Below, in pieces: positions 43,269 through 52,750 of a DNA stretch of 64,000 nt. The translations under genes were made by a program, and so were the position numbers. The stretch lies in the NCBI RefSeq assembly GCF_965219885.1, contig NZ_CBDCOT010000009.1, positions 1,984,001-2,048,000 on the forward strand. Reading direction: 5' to 3'. Each line of letters opens with the position of its first letter. The first letter of the stretch is position 1. Under the pieces are notes generated by a model that worked only from the letters and a program-made list of their open reading frames with translations, did not search any database and had not been told where the DNA came from. This stretch comes from Curvivirga sp965219885 (GTDB lineage Bacteria > Pseudomonadota > Alphaproteobacteria > UBA8366 > Aestuariispiraceae).

Positions 43269-44114
43269 ATGCGTTTTGAGGGGACAGACTCTTATGTGGC
43301 TACTGATGATTTAACCATTGCTGTAAATGCGGCTATTACGTTGCAACGCCCTTTATTGGTGAAAGGAGAACCTGGTACCGGTAAAACAGTGTTAGCGCAG
43401 GAAGTCGCCAAGAGTTTAGGGCGTCCATTGATCGAATGGGGTATTAAATCGACAACCCGCGCGCAACAAGGCCTTTATGAATATGATGCTGTTAGTCGAT
43501 TGCGCGATAGCCAATTAGGCGAAGATAAAGTTCACGATATTTCTAATTATATCGTTAAAGGCAAGCTTTGGGAGGCCTTCGAAGCTGACCAAGCACCGAT
43601 CTTGTTAATTGATGAAATTGACAAAGCAGATATCGAATTCCCCAACGATTTGTTGCAGGAATTGGATCGAATGGAATTCTATGTCTATGAAACCAAGCAA
43701 ATGGTGAAGGCAACTAATCGTCCGGTCGTGATTATTACATCCAATAATGAAAAAGAACTGCCAGATGCATTTCTACGTCGTTGCTTTTTCCATTATATCC
43801 AGTTCCCTGATCGTGAAACCATGGAAGATATTGTTGAGGTCCATTACCCCGATATTAAGAAAAACTTGCTGAAAGAAGCCCTAGGCATGTTCTATGATAT
43901 TCGTGAGGTGCAAGGGCTTAAGAAACGTCCTTCTACATCAGAATTATTGGATTGGATTAAGCTGTTATTGGCAGAAGATATCTCTGCAGAAGCATTGCGT
44001 GAAACGGATACGAGTAAAGCTATTCCTCCTATGCACGGGGCTTTACTGAAGAATGAACAAGATGTTCATATTTTTGAACGATTGGCGTTTATGGCACGTC
44101 GACAGCAACGCTAA
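43269..44114 (+). CDS. MoxR-family AAA+ ATPase
   Basis: About 281 residues. Walker A is GEPGTGKT, Walker B LLIDEIDK, sensor 1 region ITSNNEKELPDAFLRR. MoxR ATPases work as chaperones that insert cofactors or assemble complexes, normally with a VWA-domain partner. The start at 43269 has GGGAG eight bases upstream; an earlier in-frame ATG at 43254 has none. In many alphaproteobacteria a CoxE-like VWA gene follows; here a terminator follows at once, so the partner must be elsewhere. Confidence 0.9.
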   Translation: MRFEGTDSYVATDDLTIAVNAAITLQRPLLVKGEPGTGKTVLAQEVAKSLGRPLIEWGIKSTTRAQQGLYEYDAVSRLRDSQLGEDKVHDISNYIVKGKLWEAFEADQAPILLIDEIDKADIEFPNDLLQELDRMEFYVYETKQMVKATNRPVVIITSNNEKELPDAFLRRCFFHYIQFPDRETMEDIVEVHYPDIKKNLLKEALGMFYDIREVQGLKKRPSTSELLDWIKLLLAEDISAEALRETDTSKAIPPMHGALLKNEQDVHIFERLAFMARRQQR

Positions 44115-44118
44115 GAAT

Positions 44119-44153
44119 TAAAAAAGCCTCCGGAATACTCGGAGGCTTTTTTG
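44119..44153. terminator. Bidirectional terminator between the moxR-like gene and sppA
   Basis: AAAAAGCCTCCG pairs with CGGAGGCTTTTT around a seven-base loop. A and T tracts on both sides serve the two convergent genes. Confidence 0.92.
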
Positions 44154-45953
44154 TTAATCACTAATTTTCATTATCGGCATAGTAAGAAGGCCATGTGATG
44201 TAAACTGGTCTCTGACCTGTAATACCCAATCAGGGATTTGTCGTTCAATAAAATGATCACTGACCTGTATTGAAATGTAACGAAGCGGATCATCTGAAGA
44301 AAAGATTGCTTCTATCTGCTCTACAGGTGTTGGTTGTTTTGGAAAAACTTGTAGATTGAGTTTTGCATTTTTCTCGGTTTCCAACGCAATGCGGGCAGCA
44401 TCCAAAGCTTCTTTATAACCGCCTAATTCATCAACGAGTTTAATTCCAATAGCCTCTTGCCCTGTCCATATACGACCACGTGCTGCTGCATCGATTTCTG
44501 TTGCATCAAGACCGCGATCCTGTGCAGCTTTACCGGAAAAGTCTGTATAGACGAAATCTAAACTCTCTTGGAATTTGGCTTTCTGAGATGGGGTGAACTC
44601 GCTGATCATGCTCCACATTCCTGCTTGTGGACCCGTTTCCACGCGCTCCCAGTTAACGCCCAGATTATCCCAAAGCTTTTTCGTTGCAACCTTGCCTGCA
44701 TAAACACCAATTGAACCCGTTAATGTACCAGGTTGTGCCACGATATAATCTGCGCCCATGGAAACAAAGTAACCACCACTTGCCGCATTATCACCCATAG
44801 ACACAATCACAGGTATTCGGGCTTCTTTGAGTTTTAGAACTTCCCGTCTGACCATATCGGATTGCGCATAAGCCCCGCCAGGGCTGTTCACACGAAATAG
44901 GACAGCATCAATACTGCTATCTTCGCGGGCATTGGCAAGGGCTTTAGAAACCGTATAGGGAGAGAAAGTTTCATCGGTATAATAACCAGGGCCATAATCT
45001 TCGCCCGTGATTGGGCCTATACCTTGAATAACCGCAATGGTATAGGATTTGTTGTTTTCTTCCTCATCAGTTTCTTCGATTTCAAGATCGGTTGCCAGCA
45101 TATAATAGGAAACAGAGACGGTGTGAGATTCTGTATCTTCAGGCAGATAGTCGATTAAATCTTCAAATTCATCCCAATATGCGAGACGATCTACGAGTCC
45201 TAATTCTAAAGATTGTTGAGGAAGATAAGGAGAGTTCAGGACAAGTTGATCAATTTCAGCAGCTATGCTTTGACGACTTGTGGTCATACCTGCGGCTAAT
45301 TGTTTATGCCAATCATCCAATAAACCTTGAAGGGAGGCACGAACAGGTTCTGTCATCTGACTGCGAATGAAAGGATCTGCACCGCCTTTATATTCGTGGC
45401 GCTGTTCCATTTCTGCGGTGATGTCAATTTTCTCTAACGCATCGGCGAAGTAGGGGATTTCCATTGCCATACCGCTTACACCGACACCACCTGTAGGATT
45501 AAGCCAGATTTCTGAGAAACCTGTCGCTAAATAATAACTCAGCATACCGCCGCCCATTGCACCTAAATCTTCCGCATAGACATAGGCTTTCTTACCACTT
45601 TCACGTTGGAAATCGATAAGGGCATCTCTTAGCTCTTGAGTTTGGGCAATTCCCATAATCCCGCCATTAATTTCAGCGGCAATTGCAATAATGCGATCAT
45701 CGGTTTTTGCACGTTCAATTGCTTGTAGATAATCAAGGAAGCTGGCCTGATCATACTGTTCGAACAGGTTGCCACTTCCTGCACGTTCTGGAATAGGACG
45801 ATCTAAATCGAGCCATAGAACGGCATTTGGTTCAACAGAGGCGATTTCTTTCTTTAAGTTAAAAGCAAGGCTGATTCCAAAAACGATCATGATCAACATC
45901 GGAAAGCCAAGAACAGCCATAAACCAAAGAAGAATTTTACCGAAAAGTCGCAT
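44154..45953 (-). CDS. sppA: Signal peptide peptidase SppA, 67K type
   Basis: A 599-residue S49 protease with an N-terminal membrane anchor (residues 8-31) and two S49 domains. The catalytic lysine is K189 in HEYKGGADPFIR and the serine is S392 in NAASGGYF, matching the Lys-in-first, Ser-in-second arrangement of the long E. coli form. It degrades leftover signal peptides in the membrane. Ends at the shared terminator with the moxR-like gene. Confidence 0.94.
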   Translation of the reverse strand: MRLFGKILLWFMAVLGFPMLIMIVFGISLAFNLKKEIASVEPNAVLWLDLDRPIPERAGSGNLFEQYDQASFLDYLQAIERAKTDDRIIAIAAEINGGIMGIAQTQELRDALIDFQRESGKKAYVYAEDLGAMGGGMLSYYLATGFSEIWLNPTGGVGVSGMAMEIPYFADALEKIDITAEMEQRHEYKGGADPFIRSQMTEPVRASLQGLLDDWHKQLAAGMTTSRQSIAAEIDQLVLNSPYLPQQSLELGLVDRLAYWDEFEDLIDYLPEDTESHTVSVSYYMLATDLEIEETDEEENNKSYTIAVIQGIGPITGEDYGPGYYTDETFSPYTVSKALANAREDSSIDAVLFRVNSPGGAYAQSDMVRREVLKLKEARIPVIVSMGDNAASGGYFVSMGADYIVAQPGTLTGSIGVYAGKVATKKLWDNLGVNWERVETGPQAGMWSMISEFTPSQKAKFQESLDFVYTDFSGKAAQDRGLDATEIDAAARGRIWTGQEAIGIKLVDELGGYKEALDAARIALETEKNAKLNLQVFPKQPTPVEQIEAIFSSDDPLRYISIQVSDHFIERQIPDWVLQVRDQFTSHGLLTMPIMKISD

Positions 45954-45982
45954 TTATTTATCCTGTTAATAGAGGCGTTAAG

Positions 45983-46555
45983 TTAACGATCTAAGCTGTG
46001 ATACTCTTTATTCGGCATCATTTCTGTCGCATGTGCCATTCGATTTGTATAATTGAAAAAACTAACGGTTTCACAGATATCGAAATAGTCAGACTCGTTA
46101 AAACCAGCATCGCGCAATTTTTGACGATCTTCTTCTTCAAAAATACCGGGTGTTTCAGTCAGTTTCCAAGCAAAATCTAACATGGCTTTATGACGATCTG
46201 ATAATGGGGCGATCCGATAATTCATCACCATCATTTCCCCTAATTCTGGATCGCCTGATAATTGTCTAACGGCTTGCCCATGGGCGACAAGGCAATAGTA
46301 ACAACGATTACAGCTACTGACGACAACCGCAATCATCTCGCGTTCTAGTTTGGAAAGACCACTTTCTTCCAGCATGATCTCATTATACATATCCATAAAT
46401 TTGCGAAGACGATTGGGTTTATAGGCATATACCTGTAAAACGTTTGGGATTAGTCCAAGTTTTTCTTCACAAATCTTGAAATATTTTTGGATGTCTGGAT
46501 CAAGGGCGGAAATATCCGGATCAGGTAGAATAGATAATATATCTTTTTGTGGCAT
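45983..46555 (-). CDS. AhpD-like peroxidase-related protein
   Basis: A 190-residue carboxymuconolactone-decarboxylase-fold protein. The redox motif is in CNRCYYCLVAHG, with CYYC followed by the H three residues on, as in AhpD-type peroxidase-related enzymes (TIGR01926 pattern). It likely reduces peroxides or organic hydroperoxides through the cysteine pair. Ribosome site GGGGAGG precedes the ATG. It lies 29 bp before sppA on the same strand. Confidence 0.85.
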   Translation of the reverse strand: MPQKDILSILPDPDISALDPDIQKYFKICEEKLGLIPNVLQVYAYKPNRLRKFMDMYNEIMLEESGLSKLEREMIAVVVSSCNRCYYCLVAHGQAVRQLSGDPELGEMMVMNYRIAPLSDRHKAMLDFAWKLTETPGIFEEEDRQKLRDAGFNESDYFDICETVSFFNYTNRMAHATEMMPNKEYHSLDR

Positions 46556-46607
46556 GTGAACCTCCCCAACGCATTCGTTTTCATATGTATTATAGATAAT
46601 GTAGGGA

Positions 46608-47390
46608 TTACTTCTTATGAGCGCAAATTAGAAATTCAACATTTCCTTGTGGACCCGTGATTGGGCTTTCAGTGATGCCTTCGACTTCCCAATTTTCAAG
46701 GCTGGAAACCCATTGATGGATTTCATCGCAGACCTTTTTATGAAGTTCCGGATCACGAACCACGCCGCCTTTGCCGACTTCCCCTTTACCAACCTGAAAT
46801 TGAGGTTTGATGAGAGCCGCTAGAAAAGCGCCACTGCGGGTAAGGCCCATAGCGGCAGGTAATACTTTTTCTAACCCAATAAAACTTGCGTCGCAGACAA
46901 CCGCATCAATTTCATCAGGGATATCATCACGGGTGAGATGTCGGGCATTGGTGCTTTCCATAACCACAACCCGATCATCACTGCGCAATTTCCAGCTTAA
47001 TTGACCACGACCGACATCTACTGCATATACTTTCTTGGCCCCGTTTGCCAATAACACATCAGTAAAACCACCTGTGGAACAACCTACATCAATACAGATG
47101 CGATCTTTCACATCCAGATTAAATTCACTGATGGCTTTATCAAGTTTAAGCCCCCCACGACTGACCCAGGGATGATCTTGCCCACGCACTTCTAAGGGCT
47201 TGTCTTCAGCGACTTTATCGCCAGGTTTTGCGACTTTTTGCTCCCCACTGAAAACCTTACCTGCCATGATTAAAGCTTGTGCCTTACTTTTGGTTTCGAC
47301 CAGACCGCGATCCACCAATAGCTGATCAATACGTTCTTTCTTTACCTTTGGTGGGCGCGGAGCTGCGTTTGGTTTTTGGGATTTAGCCAT
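46608..47390 (-). CDS. tlyA: TlyA-family rRNA 2'-O-methyltransferase
   Basis: About 260 residues. An N-terminal S4 RNA-binding domain (RIDQLLVDRGLVETKSKAQALI) is followed by an FtsJ-type methyltransferase with SAM motif CIDVGCSTGGFTDVLL and the KPQFQVGKGEVGKGGVVRD segment. TlyA methylates cytidines in 16S and/or 23S rRNA. The ATG at 47390 overlaps the MATE stop by eight bases; an upstream start is not needed. In many relatives tlyA follows dxs directly; here three genes intervene. Confidence 0.92.
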   Translation of the reverse strand: MAKSQKPNAAPRPPKVKKERIDQLLVDRGLVETKSKAQALIMAGKVFSGEQKVAKPGDKVAEDKPLEVRGQDHPWVSRGGLKLDKAISEFNLDVKDRICIDVGCSTGGFTDVLLANGAKKVYAVDVGRGQLSWKLRSDDRVVVMESTNARHLTRDDIPDEIDAVVCDASFIGLEKVLPAAMGLTRSGAFLAALIKPQFQVGKGEVGKGGVVRDPELHKKVCDEIHQWVSSLENWEVEGITESPITGPQGNVEFLICAHKK

Positions 47391-48831
47391 GGGAGTCTTC
47401 GTTACTTGCAAGCTGTTGTTGGTGATCAAGTCTAGCATCGCTTCGGATCAGATACCAGAAACGCAGAAGATTTACGACAGCTGAACTGCAAAGTCCAATG
47501 AACAATCCCAGCCAGAAACCAGCTACCCCCATATCAAGCTCAAAAGCCAAGAGCCATGCGATTGAAAAACCCAATCCCCAATAACAGAAGATAGACGCAA
47601 ACATTGGAACTTTTGTATCATTCAGGGCGGCTAAGCATCCTGCGATAGAAAGCTGAATGCCATCTGGTATTTGAGAGAAAGCCGCAATTAACATGACACC
47701 AGCCGCGACGAAAAGAACTTCGTCTGCACGTTCCGTGCTTGGATCCAGAATGAATTCTGAAATCTCGGTTGAGAAAATAATAACAATCAACGCCGCTGTG
47801 ATGGTGAAGGTCAATGTTGCAAAGAAACCAACCCATCCGTTTTGGCGTGCTTGAATATAATTTTTTGCCCCAAATTCATATCCAACGCGACTTGTCGTCG
47901 CATCGGCGATACCCAAACTGATCATATAGGTGGTGCCTAAGATCACCATGATGATGGTATGGGCAGCCAGTTCAATAATGCCGAGCCACCCCAGTAGGAT
48001 CGCTGAAACTGTAAAGACGGATTCTTCAAGCGTTAATCGGATGGACATCGGCGTGCCAAGTTTGAAGAGGCGCGTGAAGATTTCCCAGTCTGGCCGCCAG
48101 AAATTTTTAAAGATCTGGTAATCGGCAAATGGTTGTTTAAATGTAACCGTAATCGCGCCAGCAATAAAAATCATTGTGGAAACGATTGTTGTCGCAATGC
48201 CGGCCCCTTCAATATCAAGCGCTGGAATACCAAAACCGCCGAAGATTAAAAGATAATCCAGTCCTGCATTTATGGGTACCGCAGACCAAACAATCACGGC
48301 TGCCATCTTTGCTTGCTGCATCCCAACAAAGAAGCAACGCAATGATACGAAAGCAACTGCGGGTAAGAAACTCCACATCAGATAATCTGTGTAACGTCCT
48401 GCTGTAATGGCGAGGCTTTCTTCCTGACCAAGCATTATGAAGACTTCCTTCATAAACCAAAGTGGTATCATGAAGACTATAGAGCATAAAATCGCAATCC
48501 AGATAGATTGACGAACCGTACGGCGGATCATGCGTTGATTTTCTTGCCCACGGAACTGACTGATAAGAGAGTTAGAGGCAAGAATAATCCCGATAGAGAT
48601 CATGAAATAAATATAGTAAATATGAGAAGACAAGCTAGCAGACGCTAATTCCGTTGGTCCTAACTGACCAATGAAAATAACATCTGTTGTTCCCATCGCC
48701 ATCTGTCCAAGCAAGCTTAAGCAGATAGGTAAAGCGACTTTCCAAGTTTCAATGTAATTCGCCCATATTCCTGTTTTATGGGTGACCTGTCCCTCTTCGA
48801 CCTGATTGAGGAAGTGGTTATCTTGGCTCAT
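47383..48831 (-). CDS. MATE-family multidrug efflux transporter (copy 2)
   Basis: A 482-residue membrane protein with about 12 hydrophobic segments. Family landmarks include WKVALPICLSLLGQMAMGTTDVIFIGQLG at the start and GIADATTSRVGYEFGAKN in the second half. NorM/MATE proteins expel cationic drugs using a Na+ or H+ gradient. It overlaps the preceding MATE gene by 14 bp and is clearly its paralogue. Confidence 0.92.
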   Translation of the reverse strand: MSQDNHFLNQVEEGQVTHKTGIWANYIETWKVALPICLSLLGQMAMGTTDVIFIGQLGPTELASASLSSHIYYIYFMISIGIILASNSLISQFRGQENQRMIRRTVRQSIWIAILCSIVFMIPLWFMKEVFIMLGQEESLAITAGRYTDYLMWSFLPAVAFVSLRCFFVGMQQAKMAAVIVWSAVPINAGLDYLLIFGGFGIPALDIEGAGIATTIVSTMIFIAGAITVTFKQPFADYQIFKNFWRPDWEIFTRLFKLGTPMSIRLTLEESVFTVSAILLGWLGIIELAAHTIIMVILGTTYMISLGIADATTSRVGYEFGAKNYIQARQNGWVGFFATLTFTITAALIVIIFSTEISEFILDPSTERADEVLFVAAGVMLIAAFSQIPDGIQLSIAGCLAALNDTKVPMFASIFCYWGLGFSIAWLLAFELDMGVAGFWLGLFIGLCSSAVVNLLRFWYLIRSDARLDHQQQLASNEDSHG

Positions 48832-50212
48832 AGCTAATCTTTCGCATCATATATTGAAAACGTAAATACAGGAAGAATGCCGTGAGTAAGACGCCTGTAA
48901 GCAGCCCGTACCAGATCCCGATGACACCAAGGTTGAAGTGGTGGGATAAAAGATACGCTGTAGTTGTGCCGATGATTGTATAGGTCAAAATGAAAGTGTA
49001 AAGCGGAACTTTCATATCGGATATCCCATGTAGGCTTCCCTTGAGAGCAAGCTGCCCTGCATCCGCAATTTCAAAGATCATTCCTATGATCGCAATCTTG
49101 ACAGCCAATGCCAAAACGAGTTCCGCATTTGGTAAACCTTCATCCATAAAGGCGGATGTAATGGGTTCTGCAAAAATCAGTACAAACAAGAAGGCAAGGG
49201 AAGAACACAGCAACGCGAGAGACAAGCCCGCATAGCCTGCGATCTGAACACCCATAAAGTTTTTACGACCAAAGTTATTGCCCACCCGACTGGTAGTTGC
49301 ATCACTGATACCCATGCTGAACATGTAGATTATATTGATGATAGCCATGCCAATGGAATGTGCTGCTGCTTCCACAGCGCCTAAACGCCCAGCTAATAGC
49401 ACAGACACTGAATACATTGCCTGTTCCAAAAGCATGCCGCCGCCAATAGGCAAGCCCATGCGATAGATCTTCACATAAAGCTCCCAATCTGGTCGCCAGA
49501 TACGGCTGAAGACATGGTAGCGACGATAAGGTAATCGTGTGAGGATAATACTTGCGGTGATGAGCAGCATTAAAGTAGTTACCAAAGTACTGGAAATACC
49601 AGCTCCTGCCAGACCAAGTTCTGGTGCACCCAGATTACCAAAAATCAGGCAGTAATTGAAAAACGCATTTGCGGCGATACCGATCAAGGTTACATACAGG
49701 ATCGGTTTTGGACGCCCCAAGGCAACGGTGAAATATACCAATGCATCAAAAATCAAACCCGGGATCATCATCCACATATAGGTATGCATATATTCCTTCG
49801 CAGGTGCGATTAAGGATTCTGTTTGTCCGGTGATTTCAAAAATAAATTCTGTATGCCACAAAATGAATAGGGCAGGGGCAGATACAGTCAGGGCAACCCA
49901 AATACCTTGGCGCACGGCGCGACGTGCAGTGCGTGCTTGTCCAGCTCCGATAGCTTGCGACGCCACCGGTGTGATCGCCATAATGGTGCCAGTTAATAAT
50001 AAATACAGGGTATAGAAAATACTGATAGAGATTGCAGAGGCTGCTAATGCTTCTGCACTTAGCTGCCCGATCATCAGGACATCCGTGGTCCCAATGGCCA
50101 TATGCCCCAAATGTCCAAGACATAGAGGAGCCGCAATTTTAAAAAGCTTGCGATATTCTTCTTTGGCTTTGCCGATCACGATTGGATCTTTTTGAATCAA
50201 CCGAAGTAGCAT
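48818..50212 (-). CDS. MATE-family multidrug efflux transporter (copy 1)
   Basis: About 464 residues with the same twelve-segment pattern as copy 2: FKIAAPLCLGHLGHMAIGTTDVLMIGQL and GISDATTSRVGNNFGRKN. I start it at ATG 50212 with AGGA eight bases upstream; the ATG at 50221 sits on the AGG itself. It overlaps copy 2 by 14 bp. Two distinct but related exporters made together suggest different substrates or a heterodimer; MATE proteins usually act as monomers. Confidence 0.92.
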   Translation of the reverse strand: MLLRLIQKDPIVIGKAKEEYRKLFKIAAPLCLGHLGHMAIGTTDVLMIGQLSAEALAASAISISIFYTLYLLLTGTIMAITPVASQAIGAGQARTARRAVRQGIWVALTVSAPALFILWHTEFIFEITGQTESLIAPAKEYMHTYMWMMIPGLIFDALVYFTVALGRPKPILYVTLIGIAANAFFNYCLIFGNLGAPELGLAGAGISSTLVTTLMLLITASIILTRLPYRRYHVFSRIWRPDWELYVKIYRMGLPIGGGMLLEQAMYSVSVLLAGRLGAVEAAAHSIGMAIINIIYMFSMGISDATTSRVGNNFGRKNFMGVQIAGYAGLSLALLCSSLAFLFVLIFAEPITSAFMDEGLPNAELVLALAVKIAIIGMIFEIADAGQLALKGSLHGISDMKVPLYTFILTYTIIGTTTAYLLSHHFNLGVIGIWYGLLTGVLLTAFFLYLRFQYMMRKISYEPR

Positions 50213-50343
50213 TTTCGTCATCCTGAAAAGAGTTATTAATTATTCATTTAATAACTTTGTAGCAAATTTTTATCTTTCACGAAAGATACCTTTCGCGTCA
50301 ATAGATGTCGAAAAACGGCAAAATTCAAGACAAATTGAAGTTT

Positions 50344-50739
50344 CTAAACGGTTTTTTCACGTTTTCGGCTGGGACGGGTCACAATATAAATTCCCACAGA
50401 AGTCATGATTATGCCCGCAGAAATCAATCCATAAATTGGAATTTCCAGATAAAGCATAATTAACATACTGCCTGTCATCGCAGTGACTGCCCAGATTTTA
50501 CCCCAGATCGGGATGACTCTATGTTGATCCCAATCTTGTAAAAGGGGACCATAAGTTTTGTGAGTATAAAGCCAATGATGAAAACGTTCTGAACTTTTAG
50601 AAAACCCCCATAATGCCACAATTAGAAAGGGTACTGTTGGCATGATAGGAAGAAAGGCACCAATCACACCAAGGCACAGTGCAATCCACCCAATGATGAG
50701 ATAGATCCAGCGAAGGGTGTGATGGGATAGCTTTACCAT
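50344..50739 (-). CDS. DUF454 (YbaN-like) inner-membrane protein
   Basis: A 131-residue protein with a signature WIALCLGVIGAFLPIMPTVPFLIVALWGFSKSS segment (in part LPIMPTVPFLIVALWGFSKS) and two or three membrane segments, as in YbaN. Function of the family is unknown. It is 16 bp after dxs in the same direction. Confidence 0.85.
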   Translation of the reverse strand: MVKLSHHTLRWIYLIIGWIALCLGVIGAFLPIMPTVPFLIVALWGFSKSSERFHHWLYTHKTYGPLLQDWDQHRVIPIWGKIWAVTAMTGSMLIMLYLEIPIYGLISAGIIMTSVGIYIVTRPSRKREKTV

Positions 50740-50755
50740 AAGCGGATGTGATTTC

Positions 50756-52693
50756 CTATTCTACAAGACCTGCGGGACTGTTCTGGATATTGTGTCCCAT
50801 ATTGTCTTTGCCAAGGGCATCAAGAATTGTTTTTTGGATACCATCTGCATCTAGGCCGGCGTCAGCAAGTTGCTTTTCAGGCTTGTCATGATCTTGGAAT
50901 GTATCCGGCATAAATAAATTCCGGATTTTTAATCCCTGAGTTAGGTCATTGCGCACCACATAGTCCATGACCTGAGTAGAAAACCCACCAATGGATCCTT
51001 CTTCTACAGTCACTAAAAGATCATGTTCAGATGCGAGCTTATGAACCAGTTCCGTATCCACAGGCTTGGCAAAGCGTGCATCAGCAACAGTACAGTTAAT
51101 ACCCATGCTCGCTAAACTATCTGCCGCTTTTAAGGCATCATCTAAACGCGTACCAATTGAAAGGATAGCAATAGACTTGCCTTCACGGATGATCCGGCCT
51201 TTACCAATTTCTAATGCTTCAGGTTTTTCTGGTAACTCCGCTCCATTTCCTTCACCACGTGGATAGCGAACTGCAGAAGGGCAATTATCTATTTCGGCTG
51301 CTGTGGCAATCATATGTGCCAGTTCAGCCTCATCACTTGGTGCCATGACAATCATATTTGGCAAGCTTGCCAAGAAGGTAATATCAAAAGCACCACAATG
51401 GGTGGATCCATCCGCTCCGACAAAACCGGCACGGTCAATTGCGAAACGGACGGGTAGGTTTTGGATTGCAACATCATGTACGATTTGATCATAACCGCGT
51501 TGCAAGAAGGTAGAATAAATTGCTGCAAAAGGTTTAAAACCTTCACATGCCATACCTGCAGCGAATGTCACTGCATGTTGTTCGGCAATACCTACATCGA
51601 AACAACGATCTGGATGAGCTGCATCAAAAATATTTAAGCCAGTGCCGGATGGCATGGCTGCATTGATTGCAACAATCTTGTCATCATGTTTAGCGAGTTC
51701 AGTCAAAGTTTCACCGAAGACTTTTGTATATGTCGGTGCCTTTGGTTGGGATTTAACCTGCGTACCTGTGACAATATCAAATTTAGAAACACCATGATAT
51801 TTGTCAGATGCTTGTTCAGCAGGTTGGTAGCCTTTCCCTTTCTGGGTGATCACATGGATCAAGAAAGGACCACGTTCTGCTTCTTCGCGTGCATTTTTTA
51901 GGACCGGAATCAAATGATCCATATTATGCCCATCAATTGGGCCAATATAATAAAAACCAAGTTCTTCAAATAAAGTACCGCCTTGAACCATGCCACGGGC
52001 AAATTCTTCTGCACGTGCAGCTGCTTTTTCCATTGGGTCCGGGAATTTTGTCGCAATTTTTTTCATAATATCGCGCAAGGACAAATAAGATTTGGAAGAA
52101 AGCAGTTTAGATAAATAGGCGCTCATTGCCCCAACAGGTGGCGCAATAGACATTTCGTTGTCGTTCAAAATAACGGTCAAATTGGATTTTAAGGCGCCTG
52201 CGTTATTCATGGCTTCAAATGCCATCCCTGCAGAGATAGAACCATCTCCGATGACAGAAACAACATGATTGTCACTTTCAGCAAGGTCACGGGCAACAGC
52301 CATACCAAGGCCAGCTGAAATGGATGTGGAGCTATGACCAGCACCAAATGGATCATATTCGCTTTCTTTGCGTTTGGTGAAGCCACTTAGGCCTTCTCCT
52401 TGGCGCATGGTTAACATCTTGTCGCGGCGACCGGTCAGGATTTTATGAGGATAGCATTGGTGTCCCACATCCCAGATCAAACGATCGTCTGGCGTATTGA
52501 AGATGTAATGTAAGGCCGTTGTTAATTCTACAACACCTAAGCCAGCCCCTAAATGACCACCTGTATGTGATACAGATTGGATCATGTCCTGACGCACTTC
52601 ATCGGCAACCTGTTGTAACTGGTTTTCATCCAGTTTGCGTAAGTCGCTAGGGACATTAATCTGGTCTAACAGTGGTGTATCTTTGATCACCAT
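50756..52693 (-). CDS. dxs: 1-deoxy-D-xylulose-5-phosphate synthase
   Basis: A 645-residue TPP enzyme that condenses pyruvate and glyceraldehyde 3-phosphate, the first step of the MEP isoprenoid pathway. The N-terminal GHLGAGLGVVELTTALHYIF, the TPP motif GDGSISAGMAFEAMNNAG and the central FAIDRAGFVGADGSTHCGAFD (in part RAGFVGADGSTHCG) are all typical. It forms a conserved xseB-ispA-dxs group. Confidence 0.97.
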   Translation of the reverse strand: MVIKDTPLLDQINVPSDLRKLDENQLQQVADEVRQDMIQSVSHTGGHLGAGLGVVELTTALHYIFNTPDDRLIWDVGHQCYPHKILTGRRDKMLTMRQGEGLSGFTKRKESEYDPFGAGHSSTSISAGLGMAVARDLAESDNHVVSVIGDGSISAGMAFEAMNNAGALKSNLTVILNDNEMSIAPPVGAMSAYLSKLLSSKSYLSLRDIMKKIATKFPDPMEKAAARAEEFARGMVQGGTLFEELGFYYIGPIDGHNMDHLIPVLKNAREEAERGPFLIHVITQKGKGYQPAEQASDKYHGVSKFDIVTGTQVKSQPKAPTYTKVFGETLTELAKHDDKIVAINAAMPSGTGLNIFDAAHPDRCFDVGIAEQHAVTFAAGMACEGFKPFAAIYSTFLQRGYDQIVHDVAIQNLPVRFAIDRAGFVGADGSTHCGAFDITFLASLPNMIVMAPSDEAELAHMIATAAEIDNCPSAVRYPRGEGNGAELPEKPEALEIGKGRIIREGKSIAILSIGTRLDDALKAADSLASMGINCTVADARFAKPVDTELVHKLASEHDLLVTVEEGSIGGFSTQVMDYVVRNDLTQGLKIRNLFMPDTFQDHDKPEKQLADAGLDADGIQKTILDALGKDNMGHNIQNSPAGLVE

Positions 52694-52750
52694 GAAAGGG
52701 GCTCCTCAACTTATCCTATCGGATAAAAATCCTGTATATTATACGCGTTT

